DNA from: Bacteroidaceae bacterium
Lineage (GTDB): Bacteria > Bacteroidota > Bacteroidia > Bacteroidales > Bacteroidaceae
Assembly (NCBI GenBank): GCA_016292045.1
Contig: JAEEZX010000020.1
Location: 1 to 38,892, forward strand
Direction: 5' to 3'
DNA: 38,892 bases
A program made the translations under genes and the position numbers. The number at the start of each line of letters is the position of its first letter. Position 1 is the first letter of the stretch. Shown here piece by piece: positions 8,025 to 17,409 of the stretch. The notes beneath the pieces are model-generated. The model was not told the DNA's origin and made no database searches. It saw only the letters and a list, made by a program, of their open reading frames with translations.

Positions 8025-9507
8025 GGCGCATATCGCCCTTACGGATGAATGTGTCGTGCATGGCGAACGCTGCTGAGAGGCAGTGGTGCGTGTGACCGCC
8101 GGTCTTCTCTGCGTACTTCAGATAGTCGCGGAGCATAGGCTGGTAGTCGGGATGTGCAACGGCGATGAGAGCCTCGGCCTTCTGCATGTCGCTCTTGTGG
8201 CGCAGGTCGGCAACACCGTATTCGGTGATGACAGCATCGATGAAATGGTTGGTGTGGTCGATATGGCTGGCGAACGGTACGATGCTTGAGATGGCACCGC
8301 CCTTAGTCGTGGAACCGCAGGTGAAGATGGAGAGGTAGGCATTGTTGGTGAAGTCGGCACTGCCACCGATGCCGTTCATCATCTTCGTGCCGCAGATCTT
8401 GGTGCTGTTGACGTGGCCGTAGATGTCGCACTCGATTGCCGTGTTGAGAGAGCAGACACCGATACGGGCAATGACCTCGGGACAGTTGGAAATCTCAGAG
8501 GGACGGAGCACAAGCTTGTCCTTGAAGAAGTCCATATTGTCGTAGATGTCCAGCAGACACTCGTTGGTGACGGTGAGAGAACATGCGCTGGCCGAGAGCA
8601 CACGGCCCTGCTTCATAAGTCCCACGGGAGCGTCCTGAAGCACTTCGGTGTAGATATTGAAATCGGGCACCTCGGAGCACTGACCCAGAGCGCCGAGCAC
8701 TGCGTTGGCACCGCTGCCCACACCGCTCTGCAGATTGAGGAACGAAGAGGGGATGAGGCCCTGCTTCATATTGTGGAGCAGGAAGTCGGCAACGTTCTGA
8801 CCAATTTGCGACGTGATGGGGTCGGGATCCTTGAAGGCACGTGCCTCATCGGGGATGTTGCACTCCACGACACCTACAATGCGGGAGGCGTCCACCTCAA
8901 CGTAAGGCTTGCCGATACGGTCGCTGGCCTTGTTGATCATGATGGGGGTGCGATGCGGGTGGTCCTCAATCTCATAGACATCGTGAATACCTTTGCTCTT
9001 GGAAGAGTGGAAGGCGTTGAGCTCCACAATGATGCCCTCTGTGGCGAGACGGCACACTGTGGGAGAAATACCGCCGGCTGCGGTGAGGTAGATGTGAGCC
9101 TTAGTGCCGACACGCTCGATGTCGCAGGCTTCGATGATGGCCCAGTTCACGGGACCGAGATATCCCTGACGGATCTGTGTGGCCATGTTGGACAGGTTGA
9201 GGTCCGAGTAGTTCAGGGTGTTCTTGTTGACATTCTTGCGGAAATCGGGATTGGTGGTGTAGGGAGCGCGGAAATCAATGGCACCGGCGTTGGAGAGCGC
9301 ACCGTCGCAGCTCTGACCTGTGGAAGCACCGGTGAAAACGCTGATTTTGAAGGGACGGCCGGCAGCGTGTTCTGCCTCTGCCTTCTTTGCTATTTCGGCG
9401 GGAGTGCATTTGGGCACACCTGCGGGAGTGAAGCCGGAGAGACCGATGGTCTGACCGTTCTGAATGAGTGCTGCGGCTTCTGCAGCGGAAATCTTGTTAA
9501 AATCCAT
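7996..9507 (-). CDS. Acetyl-CoA hydrolase / succinyl-CoA:acetate CoA-transferase (family I)
   Basis: This 503-residue family I CoA-transferase moves CoA between acids such as succinate and acetate (Cat1/AarC/ScpC group); hydrolase activity is the generic label. It shows the glycine-rich block GLSGFTPAGVPK near the N-terminus, the catalytic Glu at residue 288 in YTEVLQD, and the C-terminal GGSADF, GGAISSIVP and VITEYGVADLR motifs of the subfamily. In succinate- and propionate-forming Bacteroidales such enzymes link succinyl-CoA to acetate or propionate; the exact substrate cannot be read from sequence. It lies 30 nt downstream of yidD with no promoter motif between, so it is likely cotranscribed with hemD-rnpA-yidD. 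Its 3' end overlaps the convergent gene by 29 bp. Confidence 0.93.
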   Translation of the reverse strand: MDFNKISAAEAAALIQNGQTIGLSGFTPAGVPKCTPAEIAKKAEAEHAAGRPFKISVFTGASTGQSCDGALSNAGAIDFRAPYTTNPDFRKNVNKNTLNYSDLNLSNMATQIRQGYLGPVNWAIIEACDIERVGTKAHIYLTAAGGISPTVCRLATEGIIVELNAFHSSKSKGIHDVYEIEDHPHRTPIMINKASDRIGKPYVEVDASRIVGVVECNIPDEARAFKDPDPITSQIGQNVADFLLHNMKQGLIPSSFLNLQSGVGSGANAVLGALGQCSEVPDFNIYTEVLQDAPVGLMKQGRVLSASACSLTVTNECLLDIYDNMDFFKDKLVLRPSEISNCPEVIARIGVCSLNTAIECDIYGHVNSTKICGTKMMNGIGGSADFTNNAYLSIFTCGSTTKGGAISSIVPFASHIDHTNHFIDAVITEYGVADLRHKSDMQKAEALIAVAHPDYQPMLRDYLKYAEKTGGHTHHCLSAAFAMHDTFIRKGDMRLTDFSEYVK

Positions 9508-9537
9508 AGTGTGTGAGTTATTTGTGTTGTTTGATAT

Positions 9538-9747
9538 TCATGGAACAGGGTCGTAGCCGTGACCTCCCCAGGGATGGCACCTCAGGAGACGGCGGACAGC
9601 CAGATAGAGCCCTTTCACGGGGCCGTGCTTTTCAATAGCCTCAATGGCATACTGACTGCATGTCGGAGTGAACCGGCAGGAGGGCGGTGTCAGTGGAGAT
9701 ATGCACCGCTGATAGAATCGTATGGGAAGAATCAGGAGTCGGCGCAT
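9538..9747 (-). CDS. yidD: Membrane protein insertion efficiency factor YidD
   Basis: The 69-residue protein carries the full YidD signature: an amphipathic N-terminus (RFYQRCISP), [20 protein letters not shown], and the C-terminal [18 protein letters not shown]. It assists YidC-dependent insertion of inner-membrane proteins and is peripheral to the membrane. The start overlaps the end of rnpA by 16 nt, the usual rnpA-yidD arrangement. The YidC gene is not in this window. Confidence 0.95.
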   Translation of the reverse strand: MRRLLILPIRFYQRCISPLTPPSCRFTPTCSQYAIEAIEKHGPVKGLYLAVRRLLRCHPWGGHGYDPVP

Positions 9748-10088
9748 GAGATTTTATTGAGCAGGGAAGTGACCTTCCTGGTGATGACTGTCGTGGGAAA
9801 GAAATCCTTTGAGAGCCAAAGGAATGCTATGTCGCACGGAGTGGTGACGGAATCCTTGTGCAGGCGGTAGGCCTCGCGTATCTGGCGTTTGATGCGGTTG
9901 CGGGCAACGGCTCTGCGATGCTGCCGCTTGGAAACAGAAACGAGCAGACGTGATGTCGGCTCGGATGTGTTGCGCCAAATAACCTTCAGCGGGAAATCTG
10001 TTGCAGAACGGTTTGTGCCGGAGAAGAGAGCTTCTATGGCCTTCAGGCTTTTGAGCCTTTCTTCCCGAGGAAGGCCGTTAATCGTCAT
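9732..10088 (-). CDS. rnpA: Ribonuclease P protein component
   Basis: RnpA binds the catalytic RNase P RNA and helps it cleave the 5' leaders of tRNA precursors. The 118-residue product shows the basic helix [13 protein letters not shown] that contains the RNR motif, preceded by [15 protein letters not shown]. The ORF extends upstream to 10184, but that segment lies inside hemD and reads as shadow sequence. The ATG at 10088 gives the family-like N-terminus ([17 protein letters not shown]) and an 11-nt overlap with the hemD stop. Two tRNA genes lie in the same window, but there is no sign of a direct link. Confidence 0.93.
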   Translation of the reverse strand: MTINGLPREERLKSLKAIEALFSGTNRSATDFPLKVIWRNTSEPTSRLLVSVSKRQHRRAVARNRIKRQIREAYRLHKDSVTTPCDIAFLWLSKDFFPTTVITRKVTSLLNKISCADS

Positions 10089-10824
10089 TGACTTGGAGCA
10101 GATAGGAATTGAGGGCAGACGACATGCTGGGATGCTCGTCGTTGGGAGCCTGGAGGTCCAGACGCAAACCGGCGTCAATGACACTCTGTGCAGTGGTGGG
10201 GCCGTAGGTGGCGATGACGATGTTGTTCTGTTTGAACTTGGGGAAGTTCTTCAGAAGCGACTGAATACCGCTGGGTGAGAAGAAGATGAGCATATCGTAG
10301 TCGAAAGGCTCGTCCTCCTTGAAATCGTTGGACACGGTGCGATACATGACGGCTTCGGTGTGTGCGATACCGGCCTCGTCGAGCATATTGGCAATGGAGT
10401 CGTTGTGCACGTCGCTCAGAGGAATGAGGTAGCGCTCGTTCTTGTGTTTCGACATCTGCGGCACAAGTGACTCCATCTTACCCGTTTCACCGTAGAACAC
10501 CTTGCGCTTGCGGTAGGGGATGTACTTCTGGATGTAGAGTGCAATCTGTTCGCTCAGACAGAAATACTTCATCGATTCAGGGATATGTACACGCATTTCT
10601 TTGCAGAGACCGAAGAAATGGTCGATGCTGTGGCGGGAAGTGAAAACCACGGCGCTGTGCTCAAGAATACTGATGTGCTGAGAACGGAACTCGGTGGGCG
10701 TAAGACCTTCCACCTTGATGAAGGGACGGAAAACGACCTCTACTCCATATCGTTGGGCAATCTCATAATAGGGTGATTTTTCAGTGGCGGGCTTAGGCTG
10801 CGAAACGAGAATTTTCTTAATCAT
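10078..10824 (-). CDS. hemD: Uroporphyrinogen-III synthase (HemD family)
   Basis: The 248-residue protein has the low-conservation HemD pattern: N-terminal KKILVSQPKP, VVFTSRHSIDHF in the first lobe, YGETGKMESLVP in the second, and the C-terminal FFSPSGIQSLL and IATYGPTTAQSVIDAGL. The family closes hydroxymethylbilane to uroporphyrinogen III in tetrapyrrole synthesis. Position next to DUF4271, rnpA and yidD is the usual Bacteroidetes context. No other heme-synthesis gene is in the window, so the role in this organism is inferred. A promoter lies inside the 3' end of the upstream DUF4271 gene. Confidence 0.9.
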   Translation of the reverse strand: MIKKILVSQPKPATEKSPYYEIAQRYGVEVVFRPFIKVEGLTPTEFRSQHISILEHSAVVFTSRHSIDHFFGLCKEMRVHIPESMKYFCLSEQIALYIQKYIPYRKRKVFYGETGKMESLVPQMSKHKNERYLIPLSDVHNDSIANMLDEAGIAHTEAVMYRTVSNDFKEDEPFDYDMLIFFSPSGIQSLLKNFPKFKQNNIVIATYGPTTAQSVIDAGLRLDLQAPNDEHPSMSSALNSYLLQVNDD

Positions 10825-10853
10825 GTCCGGTCCAATATTTTTACCTTAAACTT

Positions 10854-11414
10854 CTATTCTGTGATGCTGAATAATGTAGAAATTATGAGCATTGGTGTTA
10901 CTTCAAGGGTGCAAAGGTACACAAAAAAGTGCAAACAAGAGCTTATTTTTGAAAAAAATATGGGATAGGTCTTAAAGTAAAGCCAAATTCGGCATAAAAT
11001 AAGCCCGTAGAGTAGGACTGAAGGACTCCACATATCTGGTTTCGCATAGAATAAATGCCAACTGAGAAAAAGACCGAAAAGTATATAATCAATACGTAGG
11101 GAAATGTTGTATGTCGGTTCCCATTGTAAAATTTTTTCATGGGTAAAAAAGACCCAGTTGATGAATCTTCCCATAATTGCGCGATAGAGATAATAAGACA
11201 GGACAGTCAGCCAGCTGATGTACAGAAGAGAGGGGTCGTTAAGCAGATAGCGGAGCGTGAGTCCTCCGAAGAGAGAGAGGGGAAGATACCACGGCAGGGA
11301 GCGTTTGCGGCAGAAAAAGAGAAGCGGCACGAATAGTATCATGCACACCATAAAGAGGCATACAAACAGGGGATCTTCAGATGGAGTGTACTGCAGAAGT
11401 GAGAGATTATTCAA
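10854..11414 (-). CDS. DUF4271 family integral membrane protein
   Basis: This 186-residue protein is almost entirely membrane-spanning, with about five or six hydrophobic segments (for example LFMVCMILFVPLLFFC and FILFGLFLSW-like stretches). It ends in the DUF4271 signature HFFVYLCTLEVTPMLI. The family is confined to Bacteroidetes, often next to hemD, and has no known function. The start appears to be a TTG at 11414 that overlaps the TGA stop of the LOG-family gene (TTGA), implying translational coupling; an in-frame ATG appears only about 20 residues later, inside the first membrane helix. Confidence 0.85.
   Translation of the reverse strand: MNNLSLLQYTPSEDPLFVCLFMVCMILFVPLLFFCRKRSLPWYLPLSLFGGLTLRYLLNDPSLLYISWLTVLSYYLYRAIMGRFINWVFFTHEKILQWEPTYNISLRIDYILFGLFLSWHLFYAKPDMWSPSVLLYGLILCRIWLYFKTYPIFFSKISSCLHFFVYLCTLEVTPMLIISTLFSITE
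10912..10919 (-). promoter_or_regulatory. Internal promoter -7 element for hemD-rnpA-yidD
   Basis: On the minus strand this reads TACCTTTG, matching TAnnTTTG, with transcription expected near 10905. It lies within the last 70 bp of the DUF4271 coding region and about 80 nt before the hemD start. The -33 element is imperfect (TTG about 16 nt upstream). Confidence 0.7.
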
Positions 11415-11956
11415 TGGTGCTTCGAACTTAAAATAATGTCGATGGCTTCTTCCGGTGTGGATGCAACGTCCCAGACGATTGCGTTTTGCCTGCGCATGAA
11501 ATGTTCTCTGGATGCACGCTCAAAATAAAGCAGCAGTTCGTCCCAGTATCCGTCCGTATTGATGATGACAATGGGTTTGTGGTATATGCCGAGTTGTTTC
11601 CAGGTGATTACTTCTGAAAGTTCGGCCAATGTGCCGACACCACCCGGCAGGGCTATTGCTGCGTCGGATATTTCGGCCATCTTTGCCTGTCGTGACTGAA
11701 TGTCGGGTGTCTGAATTGTTTCGGATAATCCGGGATGATTCCACCCGTATTCCACCATGAAACCGGGAATGACACCTACCACACGGCCCCCGTTGCAGAG
11801 AGATGCATTTGAGGCTGCCCCCATGAGTCCTACGCGACCGGCGCCGTTGACCATGGTGATGCCTCTCTCTGCCATGAGCTGACCGAGACGCTCTGCCGCC
11901 TTGAAGTATTTTGCGTCTATCTCGTCGCTACTGGCACAGTATACAGCTATAGTCAT
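11411..11956 (-). CDS. LOG / TIGR00730 family Rossmann-fold protein
   Basis: The 181-residue protein has the N-terminal Rossmann strand [23 protein letters not shown], and the active-site block [14 protein letters not shown] that defines the LOG family (lysine-decarboxylase-like fold). Characterised members hydrolyse nucleoside monophosphates at the N-glycosidic bond (cytokinin riboside 5'-monophosphate phosphoribohydrolase, or AMP nucleosidase-like activity); the substrate here is unknown. It overlaps the metK stop by 4 nt and the DUF4271 start by 4 nt, so it is a middle gene of the same operon and would respond indirectly to metK translation. Confidence 0.93.
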   Translation of the reverse strand: MTIAVYCASSDEIDAKYFKAAERLGQLMAERGITMVNGAGRVGLMGAASNASLCNGGRVVGVIPGFMVEYGWNHPGLSETIQTPDIQSRQAKMAEISDAAIALPGGVGTLAELSEVITWKQLGIYHKPIVIINTDGYWDELLLYFERASREHFMRRQNAIVWDVASTPEEAIDIILSSKHH

Positions 11957-13215
11957 AGTGCGAATGCCTTTTTGATGCGGTCAACGTAATCCAGTTTCTC
12001 CCAGGTGAAGAGTTCCACCTCAACGGTTTTCCTTCCTCCGTTGTAGAGACTCTCAAATGTTTTGGTGACGGTTTGTGGAGTGCGACCCATGTGACCATAC
12101 GCAGCAGTCTCCTCGTAAATGGGATTGCGCAGTTTGAGACGCTGCTCTATCTGGTATGGCGTAAGGGTGAAGATTTCACCGATCTTTGTGGCTATCTCGC
12201 CGTCGGGAAGGGAAACGTGTGACGTCCCGTAGGTGTTGACATATATGCTCACTGGCTGGGCCACTCCGATAGCGTAGGAAAGCTGTACGAGCATCTCGTC
12301 TGCCACTCCTGCAGCCACCATGTTCTTGGCGATGTGGCGTGCAGCGTATGCAGCCGAGCGGTCCACCTTCGAGGGGTCTTTTCCAGAGAATGCCCCTCCG
12401 CCGTGAGCACCCTTGCCGCCATAGGTGTCGACAATGATTTTGCGGCCTGTGAGTCCGGTGTCGCCGTGCGGGCCTCCTATGACGAATTTTCCCGTAGGAT
12501 TCACATGGTAGGTGATATCGGAATCAAAAAGAGCCCGTATGTTTTCATTCTTGATGTTGGCCTTGACACGCGGAACGAGAATGTTGATGACATCGTGACG
12601 AATCTGCTGCTGCATGCGTTCGTCGCTGTCGAATTCGTCGTGCTGTGTGGAAAGCACAATGGTGTCGATGCGTACGGGACGGTTGTCGCCGTTGTATTCC
12701 ACAGTGACCTGACTTTTAGCATCAGGACGCAGATATGTCATCTCACGGCCTTCTTTACGGATTGCGGCAAGTTCAATGAGAAGACGGTGGGCGAGGTCGA
12801 GAGAGAGAGGCATGTAGTTCTCCGTTTCGGAGGTGGCGTAGCCGAACATCATACCCTGATCCCCGGCACCTTGGTCCTCCAGCTTGGCACGTTCCACACC
12901 CTGGTTGATGTCTGCACTCTGCTCATGGATGGCAGAGAGGACACCGCAGGAGTTCGCCTCGAACATATACTCACTTTTCGTATAACCTATACGGCTGATG
13001 ACCTCGCGGGCAATACGCTGGAGATCCACGTAAGCCTGAGTCTTGATTTCTCCGGCGAGAATTACCTGGCCGGTGGTGACAAGTGTTTCGCAAGCCACCT
13101 TGGAATTAGGGTCGAAGGCCAGGAGTTTGTCCAACACAGCATCACTGATCTGGTCGGCAACTTTGTCGGGATGACCCTCTGAAACACTTTCGGATGTAAA
13201 GAGATAATTGTTCAT
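11953..13215 (-). CDS. metK: S-adenosylmethionine synthetase
   Basis: MetK makes SAM from methionine and ATP. The 420-residue protein starts with the family motif [21 protein letters not shown] and contains the ATP-loop [12 protein letters not shown] and the phosphate-binding block [19 protein letters not shown]. The length and extended C-terminus fit the Bacteroidetes form (longer than the 384 residues of E. coli). The start codon is 3-5 nt after the end of a SAM-II riboswitch, so product feedback on translation is expected. The upstream neighbours queA and miaB use SAM. The end overlaps the LOG-family gene by 4 nt. Confidence 0.98.
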   Translation of the reverse strand: MNNYLFTSESVSEGHPDKVADQISDAVLDKLLAFDPNSKVACETLVTTGQVILAGEIKTQAYVDLQRIAREVISRIGYTKSEYMFEANSCGVLSAIHEQSADINQGVERAKLEDQGAGDQGMMFGYATSETENYMPLSLDLAHRLLIELAAIRKEGREMTYLRPDAKSQVTVEYNGDNRPVRIDTIVLSTQHDEFDSDERMQQQIRHDVINILVPRVKANIKNENIRALFDSDITYHVNPTGKFVIGGPHGDTGLTGRKIIVDTYGGKGAHGGGAFSGKDPSKVDRSAAYAARHIAKNMVAAGVADEMLVQLSYAIGVAQPVSIYVNTYGTSHVSLPDGEIATKIGEIFTLTPYQIEQRLKLRNPIYEETAAYGHMGRTPQTVTKTFESLYNGGRKTVEVELFTWEKLDYVDRIKKAFAL

Positions 13216-13270
13216 TTGGTTTTTAGCATTTTTTCATGTGGTTGCAAGCGCTCAAATCTGTCCACATGTC
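13216..13270 (-). promoter_or_regulatory. SAM-II riboswitch upstream of metK
   Basis: Read on the minus strand, the 53-nt gap between folK and metK contains the conserved SAM-II blocks in order. These are a 7-bp P1 stem CATGTGG/CCACATG (13262-13268 with 13235-13241), loop blocks GATTT and TTGCAA between the arms, then TGAAAAAATG and the terminal CTAAAAA. The known SAM-II aptamer has P1, GAUUU, UUGCAA, P1', UGAUAAAUG and GCUAAAAA in the same order. A candidate pseudoknot is AGCG (13249-13252) with TGCT (13225-13228). The aptamer ends a few nt before the metK ATG, so control by masking the start region is the natural reading. The match was made by eye. Confidence 0.88.
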
Positions 13271-13676
13271 AGTGAGTAATTTCTTTTAAGGGAATCATTA
13301 CGAACTCGCGCTCATGCATTCTGGGGTGCGGCAGAGTGAGTTCCGGGGTGTTGATATTTAAATTGTCGTATGACAGCAAGTCAATGTCTATCGGGCGATC
13401 CTCGTAGCTGTCTACGCTCTTTGCTTTTCGGCCGAGTTTCCGCTCGATTTCCTGTGTGATATTCAGGCATTGTTCGGGTGTAAGAGCAGTCTCCACCAAG
13501 CAGGCTGCATTGAGAAAGGTGTTCTTGCTGTCAAACCCCCAGGGCTCAGTTTCAATGAATGATGAAACACGGCAAACGTGTCCCACCAAATCACCTATCA
13601 GTGAGAGGGCATCTTCGAGATTCTTCTTTTTGTTCCCGAGATTGCTGCCTAGCGAAAGGTACAATTGATGTGTCAA
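13269..13676 (-). CDS. folK: 6-hydroxymethyl-7,8-dihydropterin pyrophosphokinase
   Basis: FolK transfers pyrophosphate from ATP to 6-hydroxymethyl-7,8-dihydropterin in folate synthesis. The 135-residue protein has the N-terminal [12 protein letters not shown], the substrate loop TEPWGF, the metal-binding DRPIDIDLL and the C-terminal [16 protein letters not shown]. It is a short but complete member of the family. It overlaps the queA stop by 4 nt and its own stop abuts the SAM-II element of metK. Confidence 0.96.
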   Translation of the reverse strand: MTHQLYLSLGSNLGNKKKNLEDALSLIGDLVGHVCRVSSFIETEPWGFDSKNTFLNAACLVETALTPEQCLNITQEIERKLGRKAKSVDSYEDRPIDIDLLSYDNLNINTPELTLPHPRMHEREFVMIPLKEITH

Positions 13677-14785
13677 TCCTTCAGTATGAGCATAGCATCC
13701 CCGAATGTACCGAAACGATAGCGGCGTTTGGGATCGGCCTCGTTGTATTTAAGAGCTTCCTTATATGCCTTCATGACCAGGTCGTATCCACCGAAAGCGC
13801 ACGACAGCATCAGAAGGGAAGAATAGGGAAGATAGAAGTTGGCAATCATTGCGTCAGCTGTCTGAAACTCATAGGGAGGGAAGATGAATTTATTGGTCCA
13901 TCCGTCGAATGGCTTCAGTTTGCCGTCAGCGCTGACTGCCGTCTCGAGAACACGCTGTACGGTTGTTCCGACAGCAATGACATGATGACCTTCTTCCTTG
14001 GTGCGGTTGATAATGTCGCAAGCGGTTTCATCAACGTGCATTTCCTCGCTGTCCATCTTGTGTTTTGTGAGATCCTCCACATCAATTTCACGGAAGCATC
14101 CAAGTCCGCAATGCAGCGTAACGAAAGCTGTTTCAATGCCCTTGATTTCCATTATCTTGAGCATCTGCGGCGAGAAATGAAGTCCTGCCGTGGGCACCGT
14201 GACAGCTCCTTCGTGTTTTGCGAAAACACACTGGAAGTCCTCAAGGTCTTCCGGTTCGGACGGACGCTTGATGATTTCACGGGGAAGCGGTGCTTCTCCC
14301 ATAGCATAAAGAATACGCTTGAATTCATCGTGCGGACCGTCATAGAGAAAGCGCAGAGTGCGCCCTCTGCTCGTTGTGTTATCGATAACTTCTGCCACAA
14401 TAGACTGGTCTTCGCCAAAGTACAGCTTATTTCCGATACGAATCTTGCGCGCAGGATCCACCAATACGTCCCAGAGATTCTGATTCGGGTTCAGCTCACG
14501 CAAAAGAAACACCTCAATCTTGGCACCGGTCTTTTCTTTGTTGCCGTAGAGGCGTGCGGGGAAGACCTGCGTGTCATTGAAAACGAAGCAGTCTTTCTCG
14601 TCAAAGAAATTTATTACATCGCGGAATGACTCACGATGCTCGATGATTCCGCTTTTTGCATGAATCACCATTAAACGACACTCATCGCGATGGAAGTACG
14701 GGCGCTCCTCTCCGGGAGAGAAGGGAGTTGGATACTGTGCAAGACGTTCTTCCGGTAACTTGTACTTGAATTGAGATAGTTTCAT
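13673..14785 (-). CDS. queA: S-adenosylmethionine:tRNA ribosyltransferase-isomerase
   Basis: QueA uses SAM as ribosyl donor to convert preQ1 in the tRNA wobble position to epoxyqueuosine. The 370-residue sequence starts [18 protein letters not shown] and contains the family blocks [22 protein letters not shown] and [20 protein letters not shown]. It overlaps both truB (4 nt) and folK (4 nt). Sharing an operon with metK links a SAM consumer with SAM supply. Confidence 0.97.
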   Translation of the reverse strand: MKLSQFKYKLPEERLAQYPTPFSPGEERPYFHRDECRLMVIHAKSGIIEHRESFRDVINFFDEKDCFVFNDTQVFPARLYGNKEKTGAKIEVFLLRELNPNQNLWDVLVDPARKIRIGNKLYFGEDQSIVAEVIDNTTSRGRTLRFLYDGPHDEFKRILYAMGEAPLPREIIKRPSEPEDLEDFQCVFAKHEGAVTVPTAGLHFSPQMLKIMEIKGIETAFVTLHCGLGCFREIDVEDLTKHKMDSEEMHVDETACDIINRTKEEGHHVIAVGTTVQRVLETAVSADGKLKPFDGWTNKFIFPPYEFQTADAMIANFYLPYSSLLMLSCAFGGYDLVMKAYKEALKYNEADPKRRYRFGTFGDAMLILKD

Positions 14786-15465
14786 ATTGTTTCTTCAAAT
14801 TTATCTAATGTAAGACAGTCGTCAACGTGCCATTGACCGATTCGTGTGCGTCGAAGGGCTATAAGGTGGGCACCGGACTGCAGGGCTTCGCCGATATCTC
14901 GGGCAAGTGCCCTTATATATGTGCCTTTGCTGCATACAATGCGCAGGGTCAGTTGCATGGTTTCTGCAAAGAAGTCTAGAATCTCGATTTCATCGATAAT
15001 CAGACTTTTCGGTTTTAGCTCCACGTCGCGTCCCTTCCGGGCAAGGTCATAGGCGCGCTTGCCGTCAACCTTGACTGCGGAAAAGACAGGAGGAATCTGC
15101 TCTATATGCCCGACAAACTGTTTCAGTACGTCTTCAATAAGGGCTTGAGTGATGTGATTTGTAGGGAATGTGGCATCAATAGGTTTCTCGAGGTCGAAAC
15201 TTGCTGTTGTCGCACCAAGCTGCAAGGTGGCAACGTATTCTTTCGTTTTTGCCTGGAGCTCGTCGATTGTTTTGGTAGCCTTGCCTGTGCATATAAGAAG
15301 GACTCCCGTAGCTAAAGGGTCGAGAGTGCCGGCATGTCCCACTTTGAGTTTTTTCTCATGCAGATGCTGGCAAAGCGTATTTCGCACTTTGCTTACAAGT
15401 TGGAAAGATGTCCAACCCAGCGGTTTGTCGAAAGCGAGGACGACTCCCTCCTTGTAGTCTATCAA
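14782..15465 (-). CDS. truB: tRNA pseudouridine(55) synthase
   Basis: TruB isomerises U55 in the T-loop of tRNAs. The 227-residue protein has [16 protein letters not shown] near the N-terminus and the catalytic motif [12 protein letters not shown] with Asp49. Later blocks ([20 protein letters not shown] and [14 protein letters not shown]) also fit. It lacks a long C-terminal PUA extension, as is usual for the shorter Bacteroidetes form. Overlap with uppP and queA is 4 nt each. Confidence 0.96.
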   Translation of the reverse strand: MIDYKEGVVLAFDKPLGWTSFQLVSKVRNTLCQHLHEKKLKVGHAGTLDPLATGVLLICTGKATKTIDELQAKTKEYVATLQLGATTASFDLEKPIDATFPTNHITQALIEDVLKQFVGHIEQIPPVFSAVKVDGKRAYDLARKGRDVELKPKSLIIDEIEILDFFAETMQLTLRIVCSKGTYIRALARDIGEALQSGAHLIALRRTRIGQWHVDDCLTLDKFEETI

Positions 15466-16274
15466 AGCAGAGAATAGATTAACAGGCTACTGCCGACAAT
15501 TGCACAATATATGGCAAACCACACAAGGCGTCCTCTCTTGACGAGCGCAATCATCCATTTGCAGGCTATGCATCCGCTGATAAAAGCGGCGATAAAGCCA
15601 ACAGACAACGCTGTAAGGGAAATACTTCCTATTGCAGCTTCCGTACCGCCTTTCAGCATCTTAAGAACATCCAAAAGTGCTTCGCCAAGAATGGGCGGTA
15701 TTACCATGAGGAACGAGAATTCGGCAACATCCTCTTTCTTGCATCCTACCATTTGTCCTGTGGCAATAGTGCTGCCGCTACGTGACAGACCCGGCATTAC
15801 GGCCGCAGCCTGGGCCAAACCGATGATGAAAGCTTCTTTAAGTCCGATATGTTCCTTCTGACGGGGACGTGCATAGTGGCTCATTGTCAGGAGGGCTGCC
15901 GTAATAATGAGGCAGCAACCGACGATGGCTAAACCGCTACCAAACACGTCTTCTACATAATCCTTGAAGCAAAGCCCAATAATACCAACGGGAATCATAC
16001 TGATAAGTATGCAGGCGGCATAGCGGCGTTCTTGGCTCCATAACGGAGTGGTGGTATCAAAGATACCTTTCAGGATAGCCCATATTTTTTTTCGCAGTAT
16101 GACCAATGTGGAGAGCACGGTGGCAACATGTACGGCGATGGTAAACGCCAGATTATCTTCACCGCTCAGACCAAAGAACGTTCCGCAGATAGCCAGGTGG
16201 CCACTTGAGGAAACGGGTAGATATTCGGTGAGTCCCTGTATGAGACCCATGATAAGTGCTTGCAGTTCGCTCAT
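15462..16274 (-). CDS. uppP: Undecaprenyl-diphosphatase
   Basis: UppP (BacA) dephosphorylates undecaprenyl diphosphate to recycle the lipid carrier of cell-wall synthesis. The 270-residue integral membrane protein has the N-terminal motif [18 protein letters not shown], which holds the catalytic Glu-rich and SGH residues, and the second conserved block [13 protein letters not shown]. About eight hydrophobic segments follow the family layout. It overlaps DUF3098 upstream and truB downstream by 4 nt. Confidence 0.97.
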   Translation of the reverse strand: MSELQALIMGLIQGLTEYLPVSSSGHLAICGTFFGLSGEDNLAFTIAVHVATVLSTLVILRKKIWAILKGIFDTTTPLWSQERRYAACILISMIPVGIIGLCFKDYVEDVFGSGLAIVGCCLIITAALLTMSHYARPRQKEHIGLKEAFIIGLAQAAAVMPGLSRSGSTIATGQMVGCKKEDVAEFSFLMVIPPILGEALLDVLKMLKGGTEAAIGSISLTALSVGFIAAFISGCIACKWMIALVKRGRLVWFAIYCAIVGSSLLIYSLL

Positions 16275-16492
16275 GATGGACGGTTGTTTTTCGTTTTATA
16301 CATTATACCAAAAATAATGCCGATGAATCCGATGAAACATACAACAGGTGCCACTTTGATTCGGGTGGGAGAGAAGATATCCTCATTGAAAGATGTCTCT
16401 GTGCTCCCGCTACCGGCCATAAGAATGAACCCGGTGACGATAACCGCCATTGAGGCGGCGAGTATGATGTAGTTAATCTTATTGAATGTCAT
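16271..16492 (-). CDS. DUF3098 family small membrane protein
   Basis: The 73-residue protein has two hydrophobic segments ([20 protein letters not shown] and [15 protein letters not shown]) joined by the DUF3098 hallmark [18 protein letters not shown]. The family is found in Bacteroidetes between ftsX and uppP, as here, and its role is unknown; the position suggests envelope or division work. The ORF is open to 16549, but that would overlap ftsX. The ATG at 16492 gives the conserved MTFNKINY start. Confidence 0.9.
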   Translation of the reverse strand: MTFNKINYIILAASMAVIVTGFILMAGSGSTETSFNEDIFSPTRIKVAPVVCFIGFIGIIFGIMYKTKNNRPS

Positions 16493-16526
16493 TTTCGTCT
16501 TAATGTTATGATGTGACAATAAGGGA

Positions 16527-17405
16527 TTATTTATAAAGATTAGATTCACGCATTCTTAGGTAGTGTGTCACGCTTACATAAGTGCAGATAAGCGTTATTG
16601 CAAGTCCGAAACTTACGACCACAACGACAGCGATTCCGAGATTCTTCCAGGTGAGGAAGTTCTCAAGGTCAATCTCGTAAGTGCGCAACCAGTTTACTCC
16701 GGCCGCGAGTATGAGTACAGCGAGAGCGGATGCAAGCAGTCCTATCCAAAGACTTCTCAGGAGGAATGGCCTGCGGATGAAGCTCCAGCGTGCTCCTACA
16801 AGTTTCATGTTGTGGATGATGAATCTGCGTGAGTAGACACTCAGACGTACAGTGTTGTTGATCAGGCTCAGTGAGATGATGCAAAGCAATGCGGTGACAA
16901 CGAGCAGTACGACGGTGATATGCTGCAGATTGCTGTTGAGCGTTTCCACCATATCCTTCTGGTACATAATCTCTGAAACGTTCCTTTCCAGTCTCAGTTC
17001 CTTGGTAATCCATTCCAGGGAGTCGCTGCATGCATAGTCTGCGACGAGATGCAGTTCCATAGAAATAGAGAAAGGATTGGCGCCTAGGAATTCAGTGGGG
17101 TCAAGCCCCATTGTCTCTACCTGTTCTTTGAGCGACTGTTCGCGGCTTATGTAGTCGAGACGTTTGATGTATGGGAGATGTTCCCACTTTTCTTTAATCG
17201 CCAGCGCCTTTTGGTTGTCGATGCCGTCTTTCAGTACAACCGTGACAGCAAGATCCTCTCTCACTTCGTCACGTAATTGTTTAGCGGTCAGGACAAACAG
17301 TACCAGAATACCCAATAGAATGAGCACCATCGTGGTACTTATCGTACTCGTCAGAGCTTGCCAACGAAATAAATCCTGCTTTCTTTTTTTCATTATCTTT
17401 CGCAT
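16527..17405 (-). CDS. ftsX: Cell-division permease FtsX
   Basis: FtsX is the membrane half of the FtsEX ABC-type complex that activates peptidoglycan hydrolases at the septum. The 292-residue protein has one N-terminal helix (about residues 20-42), a periplasmic domain (about 45-165) and three further helices in the C-terminal FtsX/MacB-type core. RLSVYSRRFIIHNMKLVGA is the typical cytoplasmic coupling segment. FtsE is not adjacent. A second start (MKKRKQ, four codons later) is possible. The gene follows miaB by 4 nt. Confidence 0.93.
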   Translation of the reverse strand: MRKIMKKRKQDLFRWQALTSTISTTMVLILLGILVLFVLTAKQLRDEVREDLAVTVVLKDGIDNQKALAIKEKWEHLPYIKRLDYISREQSLKEQVETMGLDPTEFLGANPFSISMELHLVADYACSDSLEWITKELRLERNVSEIMYQKDMVETLNSNLQHITVVLLVVTALLCIISLSLINNTVRLSVYSRRFIIHNMKLVGARWSFIRRPFLLRSLWIGLLASALAVLILAAGVNWLRTYEIDLENFLTWKNLGIAVVVVVSFGLAITLICTYVSVTHYLRMRESNLYK

Positions 17406-17409
17406 CTCT

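Noticed and set aside
9559..9870. 103-codon plus-strand frame opposite yidD and rnpA
   Set aside because: Antisense shadow; the minus strand encodes the complete YidD and RnpA signatures.
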